Part shown: one piece after another, positions 9,124 through 16,673 of the stretch
Position numbering within the stretch: position 1 is the first letter of the stretch
How the letters are laid out: every line of letters begins with the position of its first letter
NCBI GenBank assembly: GCA_041608535.1
Contig: JBFISM010000059.1
Location: forward strand, 1 to 20,211
DNA from: JBFISM01 sp041608535
Lineage (GTDB): Bacteria; Actinomycetota; Acidimicrobiia; Spongiisociales; UBA5794
Direction of reading: 5' to 3'
DNA: 20,211 nt
Notes under the pieces: generated by a model
The model's database searches: none
The model's input: the letters and a program-made list of their open reading frames with translations, nothing else
What the model was told of the DNA's origin: nothing
Made by a program: the position numbers and the translations under genes

Positions 9124-9936
9124 ATGGATTTCGAGCAAGCGACTGCGCTCTCCGCCGTTGGCGACGGAACGTATGCGTGCCGGCTCCAGCCGGACTGGTC
9201 CGTTGTCGGCAAGACGAACGGCGGGTACATGGTGGCCATCGCTGCCCGAGCCGTCGTGGCTGAGACCGGCCGACCCGACCCGGTCACGATGACGGCCCAC
9301 TTCGTCACACCCGGCGAGGGGGGCGATGCAACCGTAGCGGTGGAGACGATTCGATCGGGGAGACGATCGTCGACGGCGGCGTTCCGGCTCACGATCGACC
9401 TGCGCCCGGTCATTGCCGGGATCGCCACAACCACCGATCTCACTGCGGCTTGCGGGGTCGAGGCCGTGCGGACCGGCCCACCGGAGCTCCCTCCCGTGGA
9501 GGACTGCATCAAGGTGTTGCCCGGCAATCCGTTCCCGCCGCCGCTGATGGAACACGTCGACATCCGCCTGCACCCCGACGATGCCGCGTTCTTCGTGAAA
9601 GGACCGAGCGGGCGGGCGAGGATGCGGGGGTGGGTTCGCCTCCCCGACGATCAGCCCCTCGACTCGATCGGTCTCGTGTTCTTGTCGGATGTGTTCCCAC
9701 CGACATCCTTCAATGCCGGTTTCCCGGTGGCATGGACGCCGACGGTGGAGCTGACGACCCACGTTCGCAACCTTCCGGCACCCGGATGGTTGGCATGCAG
9801 CTTCTCGTCACGATTTGCCACCAATGGCTACCTTGAGACGGACGGAGAGATCTGGGATACGGACGGAAAACTGGTCGTACACAGCCGCCAGCTACAAAGC
9901 GTCCGGATGACCCAACAACCCGAGGAGGAACGATGA
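9124..9936 (+). CDS. Acyl-CoA thioesterase-like protein (double hotdog, TesB-type)
   Basis: The product is about 270 residues, with two hotdog-fold halves as in the TesB-like thioesterase family. The N-terminal half has the NGGYMVAIAARAV helix region and a strand segment MTAHFVTPGEGGDATVAVETIRSG, typical of actinobacterial thioesterase family proteins. The C-terminal half has SDVFPPTSFNAG and VELTTHVRNLPAPGW, also typical. Such enzymes hydrolyse acyl-CoA to free acid and CoA. I chose ATG 9124 (MDFEQATAL); a longer frame from 9073 overlaps the amidohydrolase by 43 bases and adds no conserved sequence. The stop overlaps the next start by four bases (ATGA). The acyl substrate is unknown. Confidence 0.82.
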   Translation: MDFEQATALSAVGDGTYACRLQPDWSVVGKTNGGYMVAIAARAVVAETGRPDPVTMTAHFVTPGEGGDATVAVETIRSGRRSSTAAFRLTIDLRPVIAGIATTTDLTAACGVEAVRTGPPELPPVEDCIKVLPGNPFPPPLMEHVDIRLHPDDAAFFVKGPSGRARMRGWVRLPDDQPLDSIGLVFLSDVFPPTSFNAGFPVAWTPTVELTTHVRNLPAPGWLACSFSSRFATNGYLETDGEIWDTDGKLVVHSRQLQSVRMTQQPEEER

Positions 9937-10559
9937 CCACGATCCGGCGACTCACCCACAGCTGTCTTCTCGTCACCGGAGACGACGGCACCGTGATGAT
10001 GGATCCGGACGTGTTCACCTGGACCTCGGGGGTCGTCGAACTCGATTCGATCGGCGATGTGCACCGAGTGCTCATCACCCATGAGCACGGCGACCACATG
10101 CACCCCGAATTCATCAAATGGGTGCGGGACCGGGGAACCGACGTGACCATCCACGCCAACCCTCGCGTGCAGGAGCTGCTCGCCGCCGAGGACATCGAGG
10201 TGTCGACCGGCAACCCCGCCGGCGTGACCTCCGAAGACATGCTGCACGGCACCCTGCCCAACGGCCAGCAGCCGCCAAACCGGGCGTTCACCTATGCCAG
10301 CGTGACCCACACCGGCGACAGCTTCGACCTCACATCGTGCGGTGACGTGCTCTTCCTTCCGCTGATGGTCCCCTGGGGAGCCACCCGCACTGGTGTCGAG
10401 CTGGCCGCCCGACTCGGTCCGAAGCAGGTCATCCCCGCCCACGACTTCTACTTGAGCGACGGCGGCCGCGACTTCATCTACGAATTCGCCGGCGGCGCCG
10501 TTGCCGCCGAAGGCCCCCAATTCATCCCCCTCAAATACGGCGAGACCATCACGATCTGA
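9933..10559 (+). CDS. Small metallo-beta-lactamase-fold hydrolase (UlaG-like)
   Basis: This 208-residue cytoplasmic protein has the MBL-fold opening LTHSCLLVTGDDGTVMMDP and the metal motif HxHxDH as HEHGDH (H50, H52, D54, H55). Later conserved segments are THTGDSF and VIPAHDFYLSDGG, which would supply the remaining metal ligands and a C-terminal histidine. The length and N-terminus fit the L-ascorbate-6-phosphate lactonase (UlaG)-like branch, which includes many general hydrolases and lactonases. The ATG at 9933 overlaps the thioesterase stop by four bases and is preceded by a strong GAGGAGGAA site, so translation is coupled. It is the last gene of the three-gene plus-strand run. Substrate unknown. 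Confidence 0.85.
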   Translation: MTTIRRLTHSCLLVTGDDGTVMMDPDVFTWTSGVVELDSIGDVHRVLITHEHGDHMHPEFIKWVRDRGTDVTIHANPRVQELLAAEDIEVSTGNPAGVTSEDMLHGTLPNGQQPPNRAFTYASVTHTGDSFDLTSCGDVLFLPLMVPWGATRTGVELAARLGPKQVIPAHDFYLSDGGRDFIYEFAGGAVAAEGPQFIPLKYGETITI

Positions 10560-10809
10560 GCGTGGCCACGCGGCCCGAGCGGCAGCGAAGCCCAGGAATC
10601 CATCGGTGAGCAGAAGCGGTACGACGAATGTGTAGGGGTGTCCCTCGGTGAATCCAGCTCGACGGTCGCCATGTGCGCCGCCGCAGGCGAAGGCTGCGCC
10701 CGAGCCGCTTGGATCACATCCACGTCCGGCGGCAGCCCCGGGAGCCGATCCGCCCCCTGGTCCCAAGCGCTCCCCCATGCGCATCTCGGCGACCAAAGCG
10801 ACACAGACC
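10560..10809. other. Convergent intergenic region
   Basis: These 250 bases separate the MBL-fold gene from the leftward formate dehydrogenase iron-sulfur gene. A 12-base palindrome (GCGTGGCCACGC) sits at 10560-10571, directly after the stop. Open frames on both strands here are composition-driven and show no recognisable family. No clear intrinsic terminator was found. Confidence 0.4.
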
Positions 10810-11787
10810 TCAGGTCTCGCGGACTGCTTTCAGGACGATGTCGATGGGGGTGGTGGCCAGGTCCCCGAGTTCTTGGACGTAGTCGTAGCCGAAACGGCCC
10901 TTGATGCAGAGATGGCCCGATGTCACGGAGTGGTCGAGGGGCGACGTGACTTTGACGATACGGTTGTCTTGCACGTGCAGCTCGAGGTTGCAGCCGACAC
11001 CGCAGTACGAGCAGATCGTGGTCGTCACCGTCTGCGCCTCCTCGTCCCAGAGACCGGCTTGGCGGAGCTCGTATTCGCTGCGGAACATGAGCGCCCCCGT
11101 GGGGCAGACCCCGATGCAGTTGCCGCAGTAGACACATGCCGACTTGGTGAGATCGATGTCGAACTCCGTGGAGATGCGGGCGTCGAAACCGCGGCCGGCG
11201 ACCTGGATGGCGAATGTGTTCTGCGCGTCTTCCCCACACGCCTCGACACATTTGTAACAGAGGATGCACTTGGCGTAATCGCGGATGTAGAGCTGGTCGT
11301 GGATCTTCACCGGCTGGTGAACAGTGGCCGCCTCGACACCGTTCGGCACGTCGTGGTGGCCCGCTCTGGTGCCATCACGTTCCCCGAGCGCTGCCGGGGC
11401 TGCCGCCGGTCCGAAGCGGCCCGGATCCACCCCGTACAGATCCATCCACCGATGCGTTGCCTCGTCGACGAGCGAGAGATCGACCGACGAGGCCAGCAGC
11501 TCGAAGACGAGCTTGCGGCTGTGGGCAACGCGTTCCGATGTCGTGGAGATGTCCATGCCGGGCTCCACCCGCCGAGAGCATGCCGGAACCAGCGTTCGGC
11601 TCCCCTGCACCTCGACGACGCACACCCGGCAGGTGTTCACCGGGGTGAGAGTCTCCAGGTAGCACAGAGTCGGCTGATCCTTGCCGACGGTGCGACAAGC
11701 TTCGAGCACAGTCGATCCGGCAGCAGCACGAACCGGGGCGCCATCGATCGTGATTTCTATCAGGGCCTCGCCGACCTGGGCAGTCAT
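10810..11787 (-). CDS. Formate dehydrogenase alpha subunit, N-terminal iron-sulfur half (NuoG-like), encoded separately
   Basis: The 325-residue protein corresponds to the N-terminal third of a NAD-linked formate dehydrogenase alpha subunit. A [2Fe-2S] domain has C42, C53, C56 and C70. The next region, where NuoG-type proteins carry a His-Cys3 cluster site, reads VDLSLVDEATHRW and has no such cysteines. A double-cluster ferredoxin domain follows, with C174/C177/C180/C184 and C218/C221/C224/C228. The C-terminus is the Mo-proximal [4Fe-4S] domain, CSYCGVGC (C259, C262, C266) plus C294 in LCIKGRFG. The protein then stops, where the usual polypeptide continues into the molybdopterin domain. ATG 11787 overlaps the upstream stop by four bases, so it is coupled to the diaphorase subunit. 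It should relay electrons between the catalytic subunit (16670-18562) and that subunit. Assignment as part of formate dehydrogenase rests on these motifs and the nearby catalytic gene. Confidence 0.9.
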   Translation of the reverse strand: MTAQVGEALIEITIDGAPVRAAAGSTVLEACRTVGKDQPTLCYLETLTPVNTCRVCVVEVQGSRTLVPACSRRVEPGMDISTTSERVAHSRKLVFELLASSVDLSLVDEATHRWMDLYGVDPGRFGPAAAPAALGERDGTRAGHHDVPNGVEAATVHQPVKIHDQLYIRDYAKCILCYKCVEACGEDAQNTFAIQVAGRGFDARISTEFDIDLTKSACVYCGNCIGVCPTGALMFRSEYELRQAGLWDEEAQTVTTTICSYCGVGCNLELHVQDNRIVKVTSPLDHSVTSGHLCIKGRFGYDYVQELGDLATTPIDIVLKAVRET

Positions 11788-13520
11788 CCGATCAGCCCCA
11801 TCCGTATCGCCGAGTGCACGGCCACTCCTGCAGTGTGACCCAACCCGCAGATAGAGGCATCGCGCATGACTTGGTCGACCTCGCCGAGCAAGCGAATCTC
11901 GTCCTGGACCGTCCCCAGGGTTGCGCCCGAGGCGATCCGCTGCAACGCCTCCTCCTGCCGGACCGTGCCTACCCGGCAGGGCACACACTGGCCGCATGAC
12001 TCGTCCCGGAAGAACGCCGCCATACGATGCAGCGTATCGGCGAAATCGGTCGTGTCGTCGAACACCATGACGACACCGGAGCCGAGTGCAGCCCCGGCCG
12101 CACGGGTGGCTTCGAAGGTGAGCGGCAGGTCGAGCGCCTCCGGCCCGACGAAGCTCCCCGCAGCACCACCTAGCAAGACGGCGCGCATGGTCTCGGCTCC
12201 CCCGGCCAGATCGATCACGTCTCGCAACGTCGCCCCGAAATCGACTTCGTAGAGACCTGGTCGAGCGACATCACCCGAGACGCAGAACAGTTTGGGACCG
12301 GTGGATTCTTCGGTGCCGATGGCGGCGAACCGCTCGCCACCTTCGAGCACGATGAGCGGCACGTTCATCAGCGTCTCGACGTTGTTCACCACCGTCGGTT
12401 TGCCGAACAGACCGGCTTGCGTGGGGAAGGGAGGCTTCTGCCTCGGCTCTCCTCGATAGCCCTCGATAGAGTTGAACAGCGCCGTCTCCTCGCCGCAGAT
12501 GTATGCACCGCCCCCCATCCTGATCTCGATGTCGAAAGAGACACCTGAACCGAGGATGTCGTCGCCGAGCAGACCGGCATCATGGGCGGTATCGATGGCG
12601 TGGCGACAAGCCGCCTCCGCCTGCGGATACTCGGCTCTGATGTAGAGGTAACCGAGGGTCGCACCGATGGCGAACCCGGTGATGGTCATCGACTCCACGA
12701 GCGCAAAGGGATCGCCCTCCATGAGCGTTCGATCCTTGAATGTCCCGGGCTCGGACTCGTCTGCGTTGCACACGAGGTAGCGCACCGGCTCTGCGCTCGA
12801 AGCGACCGCCTCCCACTTGACCCCCATGGGAAACGCCGCTCCACCCCGCCCCCGGATGCGACTGGCCTTGACATGCTCGACCACGCTCGCGGCCCCCATC
12901 TCGAGCGCCCGGGCCAACGCTCTGTAGCCACCGCTCTTCTGGTAGGCGTCGAGGGAAGCGGGATCGACGGTGCCCACCCGGCGCAACAGCCGCAGGTCGC
13001 CCCCGACGGCAAAAGGCGGAGTCACCGAGCGCTCGCCGTCCACGCCGGTTGCCGGGGCGATGACGAGGTTGGTTTCGCCCGCCCGTTGCACGAAGACCGC
13101 CGGCGCCCGATCACACTGTCCCAGACACGGGCTGGCATGCGCAGCCGAGCTTGCGGCGAGCAACGCCATTGCTCCGGTGCGTCGGCAGGCGATGTCGGTA
13201 CACACATGGGCCACCCGCCGAGGCTGCTCATGGGTGGCGAGCAAGGCGTAGAAGGAGGCGACGCCGTAAGCGTCCGCCGGAGGCACGTCGAGCCGGTAAC
13301 ACACGTAGTTGAGGCCCCCCTCGCTGATGTACCCCACTCCATTCTGCAGTGCGTGGAGCGCAGGCAGCAACAGATGACGCACCGATTCGGCTCGGTGAAA
13401 CCCCCGTTCGGCGACTCGGAGATCACCCGACGGCGCCCCTCTGCCGTTCCATGCCTGGGAGGGCTGGCCGAGCACCGCGTCGACGACGGCCTGCTCCTCC
13501 GCCGTCGGTTCCGCTGCCAT
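11784..13520 (-). CDS. Formate dehydrogenase NAD-reducing beta subunit (fused NuoE-NuoF type)
   Basis: The 578-residue protein joins a NuoE-type [2Fe-2S] domain to a NuoF-type FMN/NADH domain, as in HoxF and fused formate dehydrogenase beta subunits. NuoE cysteines are C107, C112, C132 and C136 (CTDIAC and CLGQC). The FMN/NAD part has RGRGGAAFP (about 223-231), CNADESEPGTFKDR (251-264) and GGGAYICGEETAL. The C-terminal [4Fe-4S] site is SCGQCVPCR (C509, C512, C515) with C558 in SICGLGHTAG. It would pass electrons from the iron-sulfur relay to NAD+. I place the start at ATG 13520 (MAAEPTAEEQ); the longer frame to 13664 overlaps the divergent lipoprotein and has no family sequence. No strong Shine-Dalgarno was found. 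It overlaps the downstream iron-sulfur gene by four bases. A hydrogenase or other dehydrogenase could use the same module; the nearby formate dehydrogenase catalytic gene favours formate. Confidence 0.92.
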   Translation of the reverse strand: MAAEPTAEEQAVVDAVLGQPSQAWNGRGAPSGDLRVAERGFHRAESVRHLLLPALHALQNGVGYISEGGLNYVCYRLDVPPADAYGVASFYALLATHEQPRRVAHVCTDIACRRTGAMALLAASSAAHASPCLGQCDRAPAVFVQRAGETNLVIAPATGVDGERSVTPPFAVGGDLRLLRRVGTVDPASLDAYQKSGGYRALARALEMGAASVVEHVKASRIRGRGGAAFPMGVKWEAVASSAEPVRYLVCNADESEPGTFKDRTLMEGDPFALVESMTITGFAIGATLGYLYIRAEYPQAEAACRHAIDTAHDAGLLGDDILGSGVSFDIEIRMGGGAYICGEETALFNSIEGYRGEPRQKPPFPTQAGLFGKPTVVNNVETLMNVPLIVLEGGERFAAIGTEESTGPKLFCVSGDVARPGLYEVDFGATLRDVIDLAGGAETMRAVLLGGAAGSFVGPEALDLPLTFEATRAAGAALGSGVVMVFDDTTDFADTLHRMAAFFRDESCGQCVPCRVGTVRQEEALQRIASGATLGTVQDEIRLLGEVDQVMRDASICGLGHTAGVAVHSAIRMGLIG

Positions 13521-13633
13521 GAGCTGGATATCGATGAGCTGCTCCCGATGTCGAACCCGGGCATAGTACGCGCCTCGGGCCCTGCCACCGGGTGATCCAC
13601 GGAATAGCCCCGCACCGCCCATAGGATTCGCCG

Positions 13634-15349
13634 ATGGCGTTCCGCCGACCCGTCTTCCTCGCACTACTCGTCGCTGCCGTGGGTGCCGCGGCGTGCAGTG
13701 GAGCGTCCGAGGGTGGCGCAGCGGACCCTCCCGTCACTGTGGCGACGACACAGAGCCGGTCGACGACCGTGGCGCCAACACAACCGCCGTCGACCACGAC
13801 CGTCGCCACAACGGCGCCACCCCCGACCCGAGCGCCGCCTGGAACCACCACCCGACCTCCCGGATCGTCCCAGCTCATCACACGGGAGATCTGGCTCTTC
13901 CCCGGCCCCACCCATTTCGAGGGTGACGTGCTGTCGGCCCACGTGCCGTTGGATTTGTTCGCCGATCACCTCGGCGCCGTCACAGTGGTCGTCGACGGCG
14001 AGACGATCGAATCCGAGGCCCGGTTGGGCCGGGACCCGTTGCTCGGCAGCTACATCAGCGTCCCGGACGTGCTCGACACTCGCACCGCAGCCGGTAGCCA
14101 CACGATCGCCATCACCGCCGAGATCGATGGAGAGCCGCTCCAGGTAGCAGCGGAGTTCGCGGTCTTGCCTGCAGACGAGACGCCGCGCCAGGAAACCGAT
14201 GCGACCTGGGCCAGCGAGGAGACGACGTGTTGCACCGTGCACTACGTGGAACGCTCGGCGGCGGCTCGCGATCTCGACGAGATCACCGAGATGGTGGAAG
14301 ACAGCGCCATCATTGTCGAGACGGCACTGGGTGTCGAGCTGCCGCGGCTCGACATGGTCTTGCTGGACGTGCTGTGGGGCAACGGCGGCTACGCCGGAGC
14401 GCATGAAGTCGCGATCAGCTATCTGGATCGCGACTTCGGACCCAATACATCGGAAACTGCAGGAATGACGTTCGTCCACGAGCTCACGCACGCTGGTTCA
14501 CGCCAGCTCGAGGGGGACGCCCCATGGCCGCTCGACGAAGCCCTGGCCGTCTACGTTGCCGGGGGCCACTTCAAGCCCGAGAACCTGCCGGCAAGGGCGG
14601 GGGCGCTCGCCACCCGCGGCGATCTGCTTCCCCTCGCCGAGTTCCTCGATGATTTCGATCACCTGCAACACGAGTCCAGATATGTCCAGGCCGGGGCGCT
14701 GGCGACGTACCTCGTGGAAACGTACGGGTGGGATCGATTCCTCGCGTTCTACGCGACACCGAACACCAACCCCCGGGTGTCTCTCTGGTTCGACCGCGCC
14801 GCGCAGAGCGTGTTCGACGCCGATCTCGAGGAGATACAAGCCGGGTTCTCGGCGTGGGTCGCGTCTCAGGATCCCACTCTCGAAGCCCGGGATCTCGATC
14901 TCACCATCACACTTCAGGAGATACGCCGCACCTACCAGGCAGAGTATGCGCCCTACCAGAGCGGATTCCTCCAAGGGAGTGTGGTTGCGGTGGGCGATCC
15001 CTCAGTGGCGTTGCGCGAGACGAGGCGTCCGGCGAATGTCGCAACTGAGGCACTGTTCGGCTGGGCACAGCGGCTCATCGTCGAGGGCGAATTGGATCTG
15101 GCTGCACAGGTGGTCGACGAGCTCGACCACATCGTGTCCGGCGGTGTTCTCGACCAAGGGTTTGGCGCCGATGCACTGAGGATCGCCGAGAGGCTGGACA
15201 GTCGCGGGTTCGAGCTGCTCTCGATCGACTTCGACGGTGACACCGCCGCCGCGCAGGCGACGGCAGAACCTCCGGTCGTCGTCGATTTCCTCGCTCATCT
15301 GACCGGTGAGGACCTCGATCTCATCGGCCCACTCACCGAGACATCGTGA
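13634..15349 (+). CDS. Exported lipoprotein with metallopeptidase-like HExxH domain
   Basis: The 571-residue product starts with a lipoprotein signal peptide (MAFRRPVFLALLVAAVGAAAC, lipid-modified Cys at 21), so it is probably anchored outside the membrane. A Thr/Pro-rich linker covers about residues 28-78. An Ig-like beta domain (about 80-195) follows, then a gluzincin-type site: HELTH at 282-286 and downstream E302 in PLDEALAVYVAGG, as in Peptidase_MA-like proteins. The C-terminal 170 residues are helical, without motifs I recognise. ATG 13634 has AGGA eight bases upstream. It is transcribed away from the diaphorase gene and converges on the sugar dehydrogenase with only seven bases between. 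Peptidase activity is inferred from the HExxH...E arrangement; the substrate is unknown. A link to formate metabolism is not evident. Confidence 0.8.
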   Translation: MAFRRPVFLALLVAAVGAAACSGASEGGAADPPVTVATTQSRSTTVAPTQPPSTTTVATTAPPPTRAPPGTTTRPPGSSQLITREIWLFPGPTHFEGDVLSAHVPLDLFADHLGAVTVVVDGETIESEARLGRDPLLGSYISVPDVLDTRTAAGSHTIAITAEIDGEPLQVAAEFAVLPADETPRQETDATWASEETTCCTVHYVERSAAARDLDEITEMVEDSAIIVETALGVELPRLDMVLLDVLWGNGGYAGAHEVAISYLDRDFGPNTSETAGMTFVHELTHAGSRQLEGDAPWPLDEALAVYVAGGHFKPENLPARAGALATRGDLLPLAEFLDDFDHLQHESRYVQAGALATYLVETYGWDRFLAFYATPNTNPRVSLWFDRAAQSVFDADLEEIQAGFSAWVASQDPTLEARDLDLTITLQEIRRTYQAEYAPYQSGFLQGSVVAVGDPSVALRETRRPANVATEALFGWAQRLIVEGELDLAAQVVDELDHIVSGGVLDQGFGADALRIAERLDSRGFELLSIDFDGDTAAAQATAEPPVVVDFLAHLTGEDLDLIGPLTETS

Positions 15350-15356
15350 CCTCCTA

Positions 15357-16673
15357 TCAGCGGACCGGGAGGATCTTGAGGAGGTCGCCGGCAAAGTTGA
15401 CGAGGTACACCTCACCTGCCACATCGACGCCGAAGGCCTGGACCTGGCCGGCCTGGTCCAGACCGTCACTCCAGTCACGCTCCTCCAACACTTCGGCTCC
15501 GGTCCAACGAAAGCTGCGTACCCACTGGCCACACCAGTCGGCGTAGAAATAATGACCGTCCAGTTCCGGTATCGCTCGGCCGCGATAGACCACCCCGCCG
15601 GTCACCGAACACCCCTCCGCATGCCCGTACTCGAGGGTGGGAAGGACATAGTCGGCCAGATCACAACCGGAAAGGAGGAAGCACCGGGAGCCCTCGGTGT
15701 CCGGCCAGCCGAAGTTGGCTCCCCCACCGTCGTCGAGCGGCACCGTATTGATCTCCTCCCACGACTCCTGTCCCACATCAGCGATGTACATCGTTCGTTC
15801 CACTGGATCGATGGAGAATCGCCACGGATTACGCAGACCGAACACCCAGACCTCACCGGCGCCCCCACCGTCGACGAACGGATTGTCCGCCGGTATCGCA
15901 TAGGGCTCGCCGTTGTCGACATCGAGACGCAGGATGGCGCCGAACACGGTTCCCGGATCCTGCCCGTTGATCTCCGGAGCAGCGCCGTCGCCGAGGGCGG
16001 CGTACAAATAGCCGTCCGGGCCGAACTCGAGATGGCCGCCGTAGTGCCGGATGATGTCGGTGGGCTGGGGGCGGGTGATGAGTAGCTTCTCACTGGCCGG
16101 ATCGGCGACGTTGGCATCAGCAGACACTGCGAACTCCGACAGCCGCCTGGCGTCATCCTCGCCGACGTAATAGACGAAGAAACGTCCGCTGGCGGCATAG
16201 TCCGGATGGAACGCCAGCCCGAGCATGCCTTGCTCGATCCCGGCCGCCCAGTTGACCTGCTCTTCGATGTCGAGGAAGGGCTCGTCGAGCAGGGTGCCGT
16301 CCTCGACGATGCGAATCCGGCCCCGACGCTCCACGACGAACAGACGGTCATCGCCGGGCGGCGCGGTGATTGCGGTCGGCTGGTGGAGATCGGATGCGAC
16401 CACCTCGAGGGCGAGTCCCTGCAGGGGGTCCGGAGGGAGGGTGGTGGTGGTCGTCGTTGTCGTGGTCGTGGAGGTCGTCGTCGATGCGGGGGCGCGAGTC
16501 GTCGTTGTGGATACCACCGGTGCAGCAGTCGACGTCGTGGTGGACGCGGAGGAGGTGGTCGACGCCGGGGTGGACGTTCCAGACGTCGTCGAGCGTTGTG
16601 CATCGTCGGTACTGCACGCCGAGGCGACGATGGCGAGGACAACCGAGACGGTCAGCAGCGACGCCCGGTTCAG
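15357..16673 (-). CDS. Lipoprotein PQQ-type sugar dehydrogenase (glucose/sorbosone dehydrogenase family)
   Basis: The mature protein is a six-bladed beta-propeller of the soluble glucose/sorbosone dehydrogenase family, which oxidises sugars or related aldehydes with PQQ. Family segments are YGGHLEFGPDGYLYAALGDG, VFGLRNPWRFSIDP, ADVGQESWEEIN and a C-terminal VTGGVVYRG...HYFYADWC. The N-terminus is a lipoprotein signal ending VASAC (C20), followed by a Thr-rich linker with a run of ten threonines. No ATG, GTG or TTG lies close to the signal peptide. CTG 16673 fits best: GAGGGAG is seven bases upstream, and the codon overlaps the catalytic formate dehydrogenase stop as CTGA. That start gives 438 residues and a compact signal (MNRASLLTVS...). 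An in-frame GTG near 16753 would add 27 residues and overlap the upstream gene by about 80 bases. PQQ use is a family expectation, not proven here. Confidence 0.85.
   Translation of the reverse strand: MNRASLLTVSVVLAIVASACSTDDAQRSTTSGTSTPASTTSSASTTTSTAAPVVSTTTTRAPASTTTSTTTTTTTTTTLPPDPLQGLALEVVASDLHQPTAITAPPGDDRLFVVERRGRIRIVEDGTLLDEPFLDIEEQVNWAAGIEQGMLGLAFHPDYAASGRFFVYYVGEDDARRLSEFAVSADANVADPASEKLLITRPQPTDIIRHYGGHLEFGPDGYLYAALGDGAAPEINGQDPGTVFGAILRLDVDNGEPYAIPADNPFVDGGGAGEVWVFGLRNPWRFSIDPVERTMYIADVGQESWEEINTVPLDDGGGANFGWPDTEGSRCFLLSGCDLADYVLPTLEYGHAEGCSVTGGVVYRGRAIPELDGHYFYADWCGQWVRSFRWTGAEVLEERDWSDGLDQAGQVQAFGVDVAGEVYLVNFAGDLLKILPVR

Noticed and set aside
9828..10796. 322-codon minus-strand frame covering the MBL gene and the 10560-10809 gap
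   Set aside because: It lies mostly antisense to a clear MBL-fold gene, and the part in the gap has biased composition and no recognisable domain.
10811..10823. Short inverted repeat around the iron-sulfur gene stop as a terminator
   Set aside because: Only a five-base stem with a three-base loop and no T-run; too weak to call.
16440..16500. GTC/GTG-rich tract as a regulatory or microsatellite element
   Set aside because: It codes for the poly-Thr linker of the sugar dehydrogenase lipoprotein and needs no other explanation.
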